NCBI GenBank assembly: GCA_020161695.1
Contig: JAIUOO010000011.1
Location: forward strand, 83,406 to 147,405
Length of the DNA stretch: 64,000 nucleotides
Direction: 5' to 3'
Origin: Pseudomonadota bacterium
Lineage (GTDB): Bacteria > Pseudomonadota > Alphaproteobacteria > Rhizobiales > Phreatobacteraceae
The position numbers were made by a program, and so were the translations under genes. The notes beneath the pieces were generated by a model. That model was not told the DNA's origin. It searched no databases and saw only the letters and a list, made by a program, of their open reading frames with translations. This document shows positions 17,279 to 25,706 of this stretch, one piece after another (positions within the stretch are counted from its first letter, which is position 1; every line of letters starts with the position of its first letter).

Positions 17279-18268
17279 ATGATCGACGATCTGAATCCGA
17301 CGCGCCGCAACCTCCTGATCGGAGCAGCGGCCCTTGCTTCCGCATCCGGGCTGGCCGCGGGCACCTCGCCCGCCCTGGCACGCGCTCCGTTTGCGCGTAC
17401 GCAGCCCGCCTATTTCTACCGTTTCCCACTGGGCAAGGCCCAGGTGACGATGGTCTCAGACGGCACGCTGGCCCTCGGCAAGCCGTCCGATACGATGAAG
17501 GGCATGTCGGAAGCCGAAATCGCGCAGGCCCTGACCGACAATTTCCTGCCGACCGATTCCGTCGTGCTCGAGCAGAACATCGCGATCGTGAACATGGGCA
17601 ACCGCCTCATCATGTTCGATTCCGGAATGGGCTTCTCCAAGGCGTTCGGCACGACCACCGGTCGCCTGATGAGAAGTCTCGGCGAGGCGCGCATCCGGCC
17701 CGAGCAGATCGACGACATCATCATCACTCACGCCCATATCGATCATATCGGCGGGCTGGCGACGGAGCGGGGACGGCGACTGTTCCCCAATGCGACCATC
17801 CATATTTCAAAGGTCGACCACGACTTCTGGACCGACGAAGCGAAGCTGTCCGACCGCACCCTCGGCCTCTTCGTCCGGCATGCTCGCGCGAACCTTCTGC
17901 CTTATCGTGACCGGATCAAATGGGTGACTGGCGGCCAGGAGGTGGTGCCCGGCGTTCAAGCAGTGAACGCGCCGGGGCATTCCGTCGGCCATACGATCTA
18001 TCTGATCGAGTCGGACGGAAAGAAGCTGGCCTTCACCGGCGACGTGACGCACCACCAGATCCTCCTGACCGAGCGGCCGCGGACGGAGTTCGCCTATGAC
18101 AGCGACCCCAAACAGGCTGTCGATACCCGCCTGAGGGTATTCGACATGCTGTCCAAGGACCGCATTCCGATGCTGGCGTTCCATTTCCCGTGGCCCGGCC
18201 ACGGCTATCTGGGACGGACGGGCCCGGAAACGTTCCGCTTCTTCCCGGCGCCGATGGCCATCGGCTAG
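17279..18268 (+). CDS. Tat-exported MBL-fold metallohydrolase
   Basis: The 329-residue protein has a twin-arginine signal (TRRNLLIGAAALASASGLA) with cleavage near ALARAP. The metallo-beta-lactamase fold is shown by THAHIDHIGG (H-x-H-x-D-H), APGHSVGHT for the next metal histidine, and FTGDVTHH. It therefore binds two metals and acts in the periplasm, probably as a hydrolase of lactone, ester or similar substrate; the substrate is unknown. The start has GGGAGA about nine bases upstream. The preceding inverted repeat may control it. Confidence 0.9.
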   Translation: MIDDLNPTRRNLLIGAAALASASGLAAGTSPALARAPFARTQPAYFYRFPLGKAQVTMVSDGTLALGKPSDTMKGMSEAEIAQALTDNFLPTDSVVLEQNIAIVNMGNRLIMFDSGMGFSKAFGTTTGRLMRSLGEARIRPEQIDDIIITHAHIDHIGGLATERGRRLFPNATIHISKVDHDFWTDEAKLSDRTLGLFVRHARANLLPYRDRIKWVTGGQEVVPGVQAVNAPGHSVGHTIYLIESDGKKLAFTGDVTHHQILLTERPRTEFAYDSDPKQAVDTRLRVFDMLSKDRIPMLAFHFPWPGHGYLGRTGPETFRFFPAPMAIG

Positions 18269-18288
18269 CGACGCGTTTTCGACGAGCA

Positions 18289-18319
18289 GCGGGAGCGACG
18301 CCCCCGGCGCCGCTCCCGC
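18289..18319 (+). terminator. Possible stem-loop after MBL hydrolase gene
   Basis: GCGGGAGCG (18289-18297) and CGCTCCCGC (18311-18319) form a perfect nine-base stem 20 bases after the stop codon. No U-rich tail follows, so termination is uncertain; it may only stabilise the mRNA end. Confidence 0.4.
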
Positions 18320-18382
18320 CATCCAAGGCGATCCAGCCCTGCAGCCTGACGGCGGTCTCCGCCAAAGCCGGACACAGCCCCC

Positions 18383-19009
18383 ATGACCGACATCAGCCCT
18401 GCCGGACGACTGGTCGCCGGCGTCGCCGCCGCGGCAGGCTTCTTCGGGCTCGCGTTGCAACTCGTCCTGATCATCGGCACCACGACCGCAAGCGGCGGAA
18501 CTGCCGTGTGGGCGGTCTTCAACTTCTTCTGCTTTTTCACGATTCTCTCGAATGCCATCGTGGCGGCCATGCTCGCCCGCGTCGCGCTTGGCCGGGCGCC
18601 GGCGGCTCCGTTGCTGGGTGCCGCTACGCTCTACATCGCGGTCGTCGGCATTACCTATTCCGTCGCGCTCCGGCACATCTGGGACCCGCAGGGGTGGCAG
18701 TTGATCGCCGACAGGGTGCTGCACGATGTCGTGCCCGTCCTCGCCTGCCTCTTCTGGCTCGTCTTCGTCCCGAAGGGCCGCCTCTCCGTCCGCATCATCC
18801 CGTCCTGGTTGATCTTCCCCATTGCCTATCTCGGCTGGAGCCTCGCGCGTGGGGCAGTGGACGGCTGGTACCCCTACTATTTCATCGATGCCGGCAAGCT
18901 CGGCTACGCCGTCATGGCGCGCAACGCCCTTGTGGTTACGGCTCTGTTCGCCCTGGTCGCGCTCGTTATCGTCGGCTTCGACCGCCTTCTGGGGCAAAGG
19001 CGCGGCTGA
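18383..19009 (+). CDS. Pr6Pr family membrane protein
   Basis: The 208-residue protein has six predicted membrane helices and no signal cleavage. Family features are the segment NFFCFFTILSNAIVAA near residues 48-63, a conserved H-D in VLHDVVPVLACLFW and the PYYFID region near residue 165. Bacterial Pr6Pr proteins are six-helix membrane proteins of unknown biochemical role, distantly like FAR-17a/AIG1. The ATG at 18383 gives the expected cytoplasmic N terminus. Nothing in the context assigns a function. Confidence 0.8.
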   Translation: MTDISPAGRLVAGVAAAAGFFGLALQLVLIIGTTTASGGTAVWAVFNFFCFFTILSNAIVAAMLARVALGRAPAAPLLGAATLYIAVVGITYSVALRHIWDPQGWQLIADRVLHDVVPVLACLFWLVFVPKGRLSVRIIPSWLIFPIAYLGWSLARGAVDGWYPYYFIDAGKLGYAVMARNALVVTALFALVALVIVGFDRLLGQRRG

Positions 19010-19022
19010 CGCACGGCTCGCC

Positions 19023-19051
19023 TTGACACTGCTCCGGGCCGGACCTTATAT
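19023..19051 (+). promoter_or_regulatory. Sigma-70-type promoter of tRNA-Met
   Basis: TTGACA (19023-19028) and TTATAT (19046-19051) are separated by exactly 17 bases, about 43 bases before the tRNA. This is one of the clearest housekeeping promoters in the window. Confidence 0.75.
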
Positions 19052-19093
19052 CCGCGCTCTCCGAACCGGTTCGCCGGTCCGGTTGCCCTTTGG

Positions 19094-19170
19094 GGCGGGG
19101 TAGCTCAGTTGGTGAGAGCGCAGGATTCATAACCCTGAGGTCGGCAGTTCGACTCTGCCTCCCGCTACCA
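19094..19170 (+). tRNA. tRNA-Met (anticodon CAT)
   Basis: This 77-base gene folds as a complete cloverleaf. The acceptor is GGCGGGG/TCCCGCT with G1-U72, the D arm GCTC...GAGC, and the anticodon loop TTCATAA gives CAT. The T arm is GGCAG-TTCGACT-CTGCC, and CCA is encoded. The G1-U72 pair argues for the elongator rather than the initiator, which has an unpaired first position. A lysidine-modified tRNA-Ile2 cannot be formally excluded because it also carries CAT. The closing pair of the anticodon stem is an A-C mismatch. Confidence 0.93.
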
Positions 19171-19281
19171 AGGCATCATCCGACATCGCCGAATTCGTCG
19201 CGCTGACGTGGCTGGGAAGCCACGGATCGGCCACGATTGCCCGCCCTGCTGTCCTCGCTCACCCATCCTCGGAGGCACTCC

Positions 19282-19410
19282 ATGGCAGGCGATACAGGCA
19301 AGAAGGCGGGCGCGAGCCCGAAGGGCCCCTCGACCGGCGGCGGCATGAAGGACCCAGCCCCACCCAAACCGGGCAAGGGCCCATCAACTGGCGGCGGCGC
19401 GAAGCGCTAA
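19282..19410 (+). CDS. 42-residue repeat-containing small protein
   Basis: This small gene has GGAGG seven bases before the ATG and a strong terminator 23 bases after the stop, so it looks like a genuine short transcription unit (or is read through from the tRNA). The product is rich in Gly, Lys, Pro and Ser and holds two copies of KGPSTGGG(M/A)K, at residues 14-23 and 32-41. It has no hydrophobic segment or cysteine and is predicted to be disordered and basic. I do not recognise the family. It could be a nucleic-acid-associated or stress-related peptide, but no function can be inferred. Confidence 0.65.
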   Translation: MAGDTGKKAGASPKGPSTGGGMKDPAPPKPGKGPSTGGGAKR

Positions 19411-19432
19411 GTTCCGCAACTTTGCCTTGTTG

Positions 19433-19462
19433 AAGGGTCGCGCACGCTGCGACCCTTTTTTT
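19433..19462 (+). terminator. Intrinsic terminator after small-protein gene
   Basis: AGGGTCGC (19434-19441) and GCGACCCT (19449-19456) form an eight-base stem with a seven-base loop, followed by TTTTTT. Confidence 0.9.
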
Positions 19463-19847
19463 CGTTTGGCTATCCGTTTCGGGAATTCCGGTCTCGCCCG
19501 CTTTGGTACATGCGCCCTCAACCCGCGATGGTTGCGTCCCGTAGCGACACGCGCCTGTCAGCAAATGCGCGCATTTCATCCCGCCTTGCCGGGCCATGAA
19601 TGGTTCGAAGGCGCCCATTCGGCCGCGGCCCACTCCTTGCCTACAAATCCATGCGGCTCTTGCTCCGTCCCGGTCGGGGACACTTCATCCGGCCAAGGTA
19701 CAACAGCACCGATCCGCGATGACACGACACAGCAATGACGTTGGGTCATCCCATTAACACTATCGGTAATCAAAGGTTGCTCCCTTTCCTAGAATGCAAG
19801 TAATGCAACACTCGGGAACGGGGATCGGCTCACAGGAGCGATCCGTT
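19463..19847. other. 385-base intergenic region before the carrier-protein operon
   Basis: I see no convincing gene here; short frames lack ribosome sites. The last 100 bases are less GC-rich (ATTAACACTATCGGTAATC around 19753-19771, TAGAAT at 19790-19795) and presumably hold the promoter of the downstream six-gene operon. I could not define a convincing -35/-10 pair. Confidence 0.5.
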
Positions 19848-20099
19848 ATGAAGGATCAGATCAGCGAGATCATCGCGCGGACCGTCGAGCTGCCGGGGGG
19901 CATCGACAGTCTGACCGACACATCCGACCTCTACGAGGCGGGCATGACGTCGTTTGGCTCGGTCCAGCTCATGCTGGCACTCGAAGAAGCCTTCGACGTC
20001 GAGTTTCCCGAGCGGATGCTGAACCGCCGGCTTTTCTCATCCATCGCGACCATCCGGGCCGCCCTGGACGAACTTACCTCCGAGAAGGCGGGAGCCTGA
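19848..20099 (+). CDS. Acyl carrier protein (amino acid carrier protein)
   Basis: The 83-residue protein is a carrier protein of about the usual size. The phosphopantetheine site is S35 within YEAGMTSFGSVQLM, where T-S-F replaces the D-S-L of fatty-acid ACPs. The following acidic helix (MLALEEAFDVEFPERM) is as expected. The T-S-F variant and the ligase two genes downstream point to the class of carrier proteins loaded with amino acids by aminoacyl-tRNA-synthetase-like ligases. The start at 19848 has AGGAG about nine bases upstream; an ATG at 19794 would add 18 residues not seen in ACPs. First gene of a tight operon. Confidence 0.92.
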   Translation: MKDQISEIIARTVELPGGIDSLTDTSDLYEAGMTSFGSVQLMLALEEAFDVEFPERMLNRRLFSSIATIRAALDELTSEKAGA

Positions 20100-20101
20100 T
20101 C

Positions 20102-21295
20102 ATGCTGGACCGGACGGGTTCCGACCGCGCTGCAGACGCGGCGTCTGCTGCCATGCGCATGAAGGAGGTGGCGAAGATCGCCAGCCTCCACGCCGACGCC
20201 GTTGACCGCGACGCCCGTTTCCCCCGCGAAGCGGTGGATGCGATGCGCGAAGCCCGCCTTCTCAGCCTGATGATCCCCCGCGACCACGGCGGCGAGGGTG
20301 CCGATTTCGCCGAGATTGCCGACCTCTGCGCGACGCTCGGTGGCGCCTGCTCGGCAGCCGGCATGGTCTTCGCCATGCACCAGATCAAGGTCGCCAGCCT
20401 CGTCCACCATGGCGAAGACAGCGACTGGATGCGCGATTTCATGCGCCGGATCGCCCGCGACCAGCTCTTGATTGCCTCCGCGACCTCCGAGGGCGGCATC
20501 GGCGGCGATCTGCGCAATTCGGTCTGCTCGATCGTTCCGGACGGCGACCATGTCACCCTTGAGAAGGACGCCATCGTCATCTCCTACGGCCTCGACGCCG
20601 ACGCCATCCTCGCCACCGCCCGCCGCGCACCGGACGCCGCCTCGTCGGACCAGGTCATGGTCGTAATAGAGAAGCATCAGGCTGGTCTCGCCCAGACTTC
20701 CGTGTGGGACACGCTCGGCATGCGCGGCACCACCTCGCATGGCTTCAAGCTGACGACCCGTGTCCCGGCCGCTCAGGTCTTCCCGAAGCCCTTCGCGGAG
20801 ATCGCGGCGCAGAGCATGCTGGCCTCCTCGCACCTGTTCTGGTCGGCTCTCTGGTTCGGCATTGCCGGCTCGGCGCTGTCGAAGGCGCAGGCCGCCGTCA
20901 AGGCAGCCGCCCGCAAGTCACCGAACGTCCTGCCCCCCGGCGCAGCGCGCCTGGCCGCCTCCGCCGCCGACCTCGCGGGCCTCAAGGCGCTGGTGCGCGA
21001 CGGCATCGCCCGGTTCGAGCGCGCCCGCCACGACGAGGACGAGTTGAACTCCATGGCCTTCGCCATCGCCATGAACGCGGTGAAGGTCGAGGCCTCCGAA
21101 AAGGCCGTCGCCATCGTCCAGGCGGCGCTCGGCATCATCGGCATCCAGGGCTACAAGAACGCCAACCCGCTGTCGGTCGGCCGTCAGCTTCGCGACATCC
21201 TGTCCGCGCCGCTGATGATCGCCAACGACCGCGTGCTCGCCAACACATCGACCATGCTTCTCATGTCGCGCCTCGATACCGAGCTGGAGGGCTGA
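20102..21295 (+). CDS. Acyl-CoA dehydrogenase family flavoprotein
   Basis: The 397-residue protein has the three-part ACAD layout: N-terminal helices with FPREAVDAMREARLLSLMIP, a middle beta domain starting near ASATSEGGIGGDLRNS, and a C-terminal helical bundle with AALGIIGIQGYKNANPLSVG. It should bind FAD and oxidise a thioester-bound substrate at the alpha-beta or alpha-amino position. The start is three bases after the carrier protein stop, and the next gene encodes an amino acid:carrier ligase. The likely substrate is therefore an aminoacyl- or acyl-S-carrier protein rather than a CoA ester; that is inference from context. Confidence 0.9.
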   Translation: MLDRTGSDRAADAASAAMRMKEVAKIASLHADAVDRDARFPREAVDAMREARLLSLMIPRDHGGEGADFAEIADLCATLGGACSAAGMVFAMHQIKVASLVHHGEDSDWMRDFMRRIARDQLLIASATSEGGIGGDLRNSVCSIVPDGDHVTLEKDAIVISYGLDADAILATARRAPDAASSDQVMVVIEKHQAGLAQTSVWDTLGMRGTTSHGFKLTTRVPAAQVFPKPFAEIAAQSMLASSHLFWSALWFGIAGSALSKAQAAVKAAARKSPNVLPPGAARLAASAADLAGLKALVRDGIARFERARHDEDELNSMAFAIAMNAVKVEASEKAVAIVQAALGIIGIQGYKNANPLSVGRQLRDILSAPLMIANDRVLANTSTMLLMSRLDTELEG

Positions 21296-21298
21296 TCC

Positions 21299-22222
21299 GT
21301 GCTTGCCAAGACTCCTGTCAACGAGACCTCCTTCCTCGACGAACTGTTCGACCGTGGTCTTCTGATCGAGACGGGCGTCGATGGCCTCTACGGCCGCTCC
21401 GGCCTGTTCGAGGCCATCGGCGACGGGTTCCAGGCGCTGGTCTCGCGCTACGGCGCCGCCGACAAGGCCGAGGTCGTGCGCTTCCCGCCGGCCATGGCGC
21501 GTTCGGTCTTCGAGCAGTCCGGCTACATGAAGAGCTTCCCGCAGCTTGCCGGCACCGTTCACTGCTTCTGCGGCAACCCCGCCGACCACGTCAGCCTGCT
21601 GCAGACGATCGAGCAGAAGGGCGACTGGACCGAGGGACAGAAGGCCAGCGACGTCGTGCTGACGCCAGCTGCCTGCTATCCGCTCTATCCGACCGCCGCC
21701 AAGCGTGGCGATCTGCCGGCCGAGGGCCGCCTCTACGACCTGCTCTCCTATTGCTTCCGGCACGAGCCCTCCAAGGATCCGGCCCGCCAGCAGTTCTTCC
21801 GCATGCGCGAATATGTCCGCATGGGCACGCCCGACCAGGTCACCGAGTTCCGCGCCAACTGGCTGGAGCGTGGCCAGAAGCTGATCGGCGATCTCGGCCT
21901 GCCCTTCGCTGTCGACGTCGCCAACGATCCGTTCTTCGGCCGCACCGGCAAGATGCTCGCCGTGAACCAGCGCGACCAGCGCCTGAAGTTCGAGCTGCTC
22001 ATCCCGATCGAGAGCGAGGAGAACCCGACGGCCTGCCTCTCGTTCAACTACCACCAGGACCATTTCGGCAAGACGTTCGGCCTGACCTCCGCCGATGGCG
22101 AGGTCGCGCACACGGCCTGCGTCGGTTTCGGGCATGAACGCGTCATCCTGGCCCTCCTGAAGCATCACGGCACCGATGTCGCGCGCTGGCCGGCGTCGGT
22201 CCGCTCCGCCCTGGGCCTCTGA
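21299..22222 (+). CDS. Amino acid--[acyl-carrier-protein] ligase (class II aaRS-like)
   Basis: The 307-residue protein is homologous to the catalytic core of atypical seryl-tRNA synthetases but lacks a tRNA-binding domain. It activates an amino acid with ATP and transfers it to the phosphopantetheine of a small carrier protein. Likely zinc ligands are C126 ([10 protein letters not shown]), E171 ([10 protein letters not shown], class II motif 2) and C274 ([11 protein letters not shown], merging into motif 3). Their spacing equals that of the Zn ligands I recall for the Bradyrhizobium enzyme. Characterised relatives prefer small amino acids such as glycine or alanine. It uses a GTG start with GGAGG upstream, three bases after the previous stop. 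Confidence 0.95.
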   Translation: MLAKTPVNETSFLDELFDRGLLIETGVDGLYGRSGLFEAIGDGFQALVSRYGAADKAEVVRFPPAMARSVFEQSGYMKSFPQLAGTVHCFCGNPADHVSLLQTIEQKGDWTEGQKASDVVLTPAACYPLYPTAAKRGDLPAEGRLYDLLSYCFRHEPSKDPARQQFFRMREYVRMGTPDQVTEFRANWLERGQKLIGDLGLPFAVDVANDPFFGRTGKMLAVNQRDQRLKFELLIPIESEENPTACLSFNYHQDHFGKTFGLTSADGEVAHTACVGFGHERVILALLKHHGTDVARWPASVRSALGL

Positions 22223-22224
22223 CC

Positions 22225-23238
22225 ATGCAGGTCGTCTTTCCCGAACTCGGTGCGGCAACCTATCCACGCCACGCCCTGCACCATGCGGAGCGGGCCTGGC
22301 CGGAGACGAACTGCCACACCGACCTGTTCATCGAGCTGCTGCACACGCTTGGCCGCGAGCCCGCGGCCGGCCTCGGCATGACCGTCGCGCAGGATTTCGA
22401 GGGCGACCAGTTCACCTTCTTCAAGATGCCGACGCGCGATATCGAAACGCTGTTCGGCCTCGACGTGCAGGAACTGTCGATCTACCGGCCGCTCGTCGAC
22501 CATATCGAGGAACAGGCGGCGCGCGGCCGCATCGTCCTCGTCGAGGTCGATGCGCACCGCCTGCCCGACACGCGCGGCGTGACCTATCTCGCGGACCATT
22601 CCAAGACGACGATCGCGGTCAACCGCTTCGACCGCGCCTCGGCGACGCTCGGCTACTTTCACAATGCCGGCTATTTCGAGATGGCCGGCGAGGATGTCGA
22701 GCATCTGTTCGGCTTCGGCTCGGTCGCGCGGCCGGTCCTGCCGCCCTATGTGGAGTTCGCCAAGGTTGCGGGTCCTGGGCTCACCGGGCGCGCGCTGCGG
22801 GACGCGGCTATCGCCCGCTTCGCTGATCACTGGGCCAACCGGCCGGAGCGCAACCCGGTCGATGCCTATCGCGCGGCCCTGCCGGCCCACCTCGACTGGC
22901 TCGCCAGCGAGCCGCCATGCTCGTTCCACCCTTATGCCTTCAACACGGCGCGACAGTTCGGCGCCTGCATGTCGCTGCTCGCCGCTCACCTGGACTGGTT
23001 GGCGCGGCAGGGTGTCGGAGGGCTCGGCCAATCCATCGCGCTCTGCGAGGCCATGTCGTCCGGCATGAAGACGTTCCAGTTTCTTCTTGCGCGCGCTCGC
23101 GCCCGCAAGAAGACGGACGGACTGGATACCGCCCTCGACGCTATCGCCCGCGACTACGACCTGGCCATGGACGAGATCGGCCGCGCCTTCGGCTTCACCG
23201 CAGCCCGGACACCGACGCTGGTCCGGACCGCCTCCTGA
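22225..23238 (+). CDS. DUF1839 family protein, candidate aminoacyl transferase
   Basis: The 337-residue protein belongs to DUF1839, a family that accompanies amino acid:carrier ligases. The N-terminal half has ETNCHTDLFIELLHTLG (C30), GRIVLVEVDAHRLPDT (D109, H111) and YLADHSKTTIAVNRFD (H125). This succession resembles the cysteine-acyltransferase domain of BtrH, which moves an aminoacyl group from a carrier protein to an acceptor in butirosin synthesis. The C-terminal half is helical. It starts two bases after the ligase stop. Family membership is fairly sure; the transferase role is my inference. Confidence 0.85.
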   Translation: MQVVFPELGAATYPRHALHHAERAWPETNCHTDLFIELLHTLGREPAAGLGMTVAQDFEGDQFTFFKMPTRDIETLFGLDVQELSIYRPLVDHIEEQAARGRIVLVEVDAHRLPDTRGVTYLADHSKTTIAVNRFDRASATLGYFHNAGYFEMAGEDVEHLFGFGSVARPVLPPYVEFAKVAGPGLTGRALRDAAIARFADHWANRPERNPVDAYRAALPAHLDWLASEPPCSFHPYAFNTARQFGACMSLLAAHLDWLARQGVGGLGQSIALCEAMSSGMKTFQFLLARARARKKTDGLDTALDAIARDYDLAMDEIGRAFGFTAARTPTLVRTAS

Positions 23239-23246
23239 GAGCAAGC

Positions 23247-25706
23247 ATGGCACGCATCCGCAGCATATCGGGCGACACGAGCGTCCCCCTCGCTGCGGGC
23301 TGGTCGGTGACGACATGCGCACCGAATGCCGCTGCCATGCCTGACGACCTGCCGGCTGATTGCACATGGCTGCCTGCCGAGGTTCCCGGCACGGTCGAGA
23401 GCGCCTTCCGTGCGGCTGGCAGACAGATTCCCGGCGGCGCGTCGCTGCACGATCAGGACGTCTGGTACCGGATCGCGCTCGAGGCGCGCGGTGCCTGTAC
23501 GCTCCGCTTTCACGGCCTTGCGACCCTTGCCGAGATCTTCCTCGACGGCCAGCCGGTGCTGACCAGCAATTCCATGTTCCTCGCGCACGACCTGGATTTT
23601 GCGGGCACGGGCCGCCACGAACTGGCAATCCGCTTCCACGCGCTGAATGCGCTTCTTGCTGAAGCCAAAGGACCGCGCGCGCGCTGGCGGCCGATGATGA
23701 TCCAGCCGGGCACGCTGCGCCTCGTCCGAACCACGCCGCTCGGCCACATGCCCGGCTGGGCGCCGCCGGTCGCGATCGCCGGCCCCTGGCGACCGGTGGA
23801 ACTGATCCATCGCCGCGCACCGTTCCGCGTCCTCTCAACGCGGTTGACGGCGACCCTGCGCCACGACCTCGGCGTCCTGGACGCGAGCATCATGCTCGAT
23901 CGCGCAATCAAGGAACCGGTCGAGTTGCTGTGCGCAGGCCACGCGCATCCATTGCACCGCTCGGACGAAGCGACTTGGTCGGGCCGCCTGACCATCGACG
24001 GCGTCGCGCCGTGGTGGCCGCACACCCATGGCGATCCGGCGCTACACGACGTGGCGATCCGCGTCGGCGGTACTATCGTCGATCTTGGCCGGGTGGGTTT
24101 CCGTGCGCTCTCGATCGATCATGGCGCGGACGGCAAGGACTTCACGCTTGCGGTCAACGGCGAACGCATCTTCTGCCGCGGCGCATCGTGGATGCCGGTC
24201 GATCCAGCCGCTCCCGCAGCCCGCGATCCGCGCCATCTGCTGACGCTCGCCCGCGATGCCGGCATGAACATGATCCGGCTGTCCGGTACGATGACACCGG
24301 AAGCGGATGCCTTCCACGATCTCTGCGACGAGTTCGGCATCCTCGTCTGGCACGACCTGCCCTTCGCCAATTTCGACTATCCAGCCGCCGATCCGGCCTT
24401 TGCCGCGCTGGTCCAGACGGAAGTCCGGCAGTTGCTCGACCGACGGCAGGGTTCGCCCTCGCTGGCGATCGTCTGCGGCGGCAGCGAGATCGCCCAGCAG
24501 GCGACCATGCTCGGCCTGACGCCGCAGCAGGCCGCAATGCCGCTGTTCGAGGAGACGTTTGCCGCGATCGCCGCCGAAACCGCGTCGCAGGCGGTCTATG
24601 TCCCGCATACGCCCTGGGGCGGCGCCCTGCCCTTCGTCACGGATGAAGGCATTACGCACTATTTCGGCGTCGGAGCCTATCGCCGGCCGCTGGAGGATGC
24701 GCGCCGCGCCGAAGTGCGCTTCGCCAGCGAGTGTCTCGCCTTCGCAAACGTGCCCGCGCCCGCCGCGCTCCGCCGCGATGGCCTGAGCGACCCGGCATCG
24801 GCAGGATGGAACCGCGGCGTTCCCCGCGACGCCGGCGCAGACTGGAACTTCGAGGACGTGCGGGACCATTACGTTCGCGCGCTCTACGGGCACGATCCCG
24901 AAGTCCTGCGAAATGCCGATCCCGCCCGCTATCTTGCGCTCGGCCGCGCCGCCCCGGCGGAACTCATGGAAGCCGTCTTCGCGGAATGGCGCCGCGCAGG
25001 TTCGCCCTGCGGCGGCGGGCTCGTCTGGTTCCTGAACGATCTCATGCCCGGCGCGGGCTGGGGCGTGCTCGATCACGCCGGCATGCCGAAGACGACCTAT
25101 CACGCGCTGAAGCGCGCCTTCCGCCCGGTGCATCTCGGCCTCACCGACGAGGGGCTCAATGGCCTCGCCGTTCATCTCACCAATGAGACCGCTGAATATC
25201 ACCGGCTGGTTCTGTCGCTCGCGAGCTATGGCGACGGGCCGCATCCTCTCGCCAGAACCGCGACGGAAATGACCTTGGCTCCCCGCTCCACGACGAGCGT
25301 GACCAGCCACGCTCTATTTGGCCGCTTCTTCGATATCGCCAACGCCTATCGCTTCGGCCCGCGCGCCCACGAGGCGACGCTGGCGCGGCTGACGGATGCC
25401 GAAACAGGCACGCTGGTTGCCGAGGCGGCGCACGTGTTGCCGGGTTGCGCCGCCGAGCCCCGCGATATCGGGCTCGCCGTCCAGACCGGCGGAACGCCGG
25501 ACGCTCCGATCCTGACCATCACCTCCGAGCGCGTTGCCCGGTTCGTCACCATCGACGACGAGCGGCTCTGCCCGGACGACGAGGGCTTCTGCCTCGCGCC
25601 GGGAGAGTCCCGTCTCGTACCGCTACGCGGCGCGCCCGGCCCGGCGCCCCGCGGTGCGGTTGCCGCCCTGAACAGCCACCCGGTCGCCTACGGGGTCGCC
25701 GCATGA
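23247..25706 (+). CDS. Glycoside hydrolase family 2 protein (beta-mannosidase-like)
   Basis: The 819-residue protein has the GH2 order: jelly-roll sugar-binding part with DVWYRIALEARG near residue 71 and GTLRLV near 155, immunoglobulin-like part, then a TIM barrel with FCRGASWMPVD near 309 and MNMIRLSGTMTPEADAFHDL. The usual acid/base N-E is replaced by S413-E414 (IVCGGSEIAQQ), while E495 in VRFASECLAF fits the nucleophile. No signal peptide is seen, so it is probably cytosolic. It starts eight bases after the DUF1839 gene with a weak ribosome site and overlaps the next gene. The substrate is unknown; it may process or bind a mannose-like glycoside. Confidence 0.85.
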   Translation: MARIRSISGDTSVPLAAGWSVTTCAPNAAAMPDDLPADCTWLPAEVPGTVESAFRAAGRQIPGGASLHDQDVWYRIALEARGACTLRFHGLATLAEIFLDGQPVLTSNSMFLAHDLDFAGTGRHELAIRFHALNALLAEAKGPRARWRPMMIQPGTLRLVRTTPLGHMPGWAPPVAIAGPWRPVELIHRRAPFRVLSTRLTATLRHDLGVLDASIMLDRAIKEPVELLCAGHAHPLHRSDEATWSGRLTIDGVAPWWPHTHGDPALHDVAIRVGGTIVDLGRVGFRALSIDHGADGKDFTLAVNGERIFCRGASWMPVDPAAPAARDPRHLLTLARDAGMNMIRLSGTMTPEADAFHDLCDEFGILVWHDLPFANFDYPAADPAFAALVQTEVRQLLDRRQGSPSLAIVCGGSEIAQQATMLGLTPQQAAMPLFEETFAAIAAETASQAVYVPHTPWGGALPFVTDEGITHYFGVGAYRRPLEDARRAEVRFASECLAFANVPAPAALRRDGLSDPASAGWNRGVPRDAGADWNFEDVRDHYVRALYGHDPEVLRNADPARYLALGRAAPAELMEAVFAEWRRAGSPCGGGLVWFLNDLMPGAGWGVLDHAGMPKTTYHALKRAFRPVHLGLTDEGLNGLAVHLTNETAEYHRLVLSLASYGDGPHPLARTATEMTLAPRSTTSVTSHALFGRFFDIANAYRFGPRAHEATLARLTDAETGTLVAEAAHVLPGCAAEPRDIGLAVQTGGTPDAPILTITSERVARFVTIDDERLCPDDEGFCLAPGESRLVPLRGAPGPAPRGAVAALNSHPVAYGVAA

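Noticed and set aside
19094..19410. tRNA-Met 3' end as an integration site with the 42-residue gene as mobile cargo
   Set aside because: No second copy of the tRNA 3' end, no integrase and no composition shift were seen downstream.
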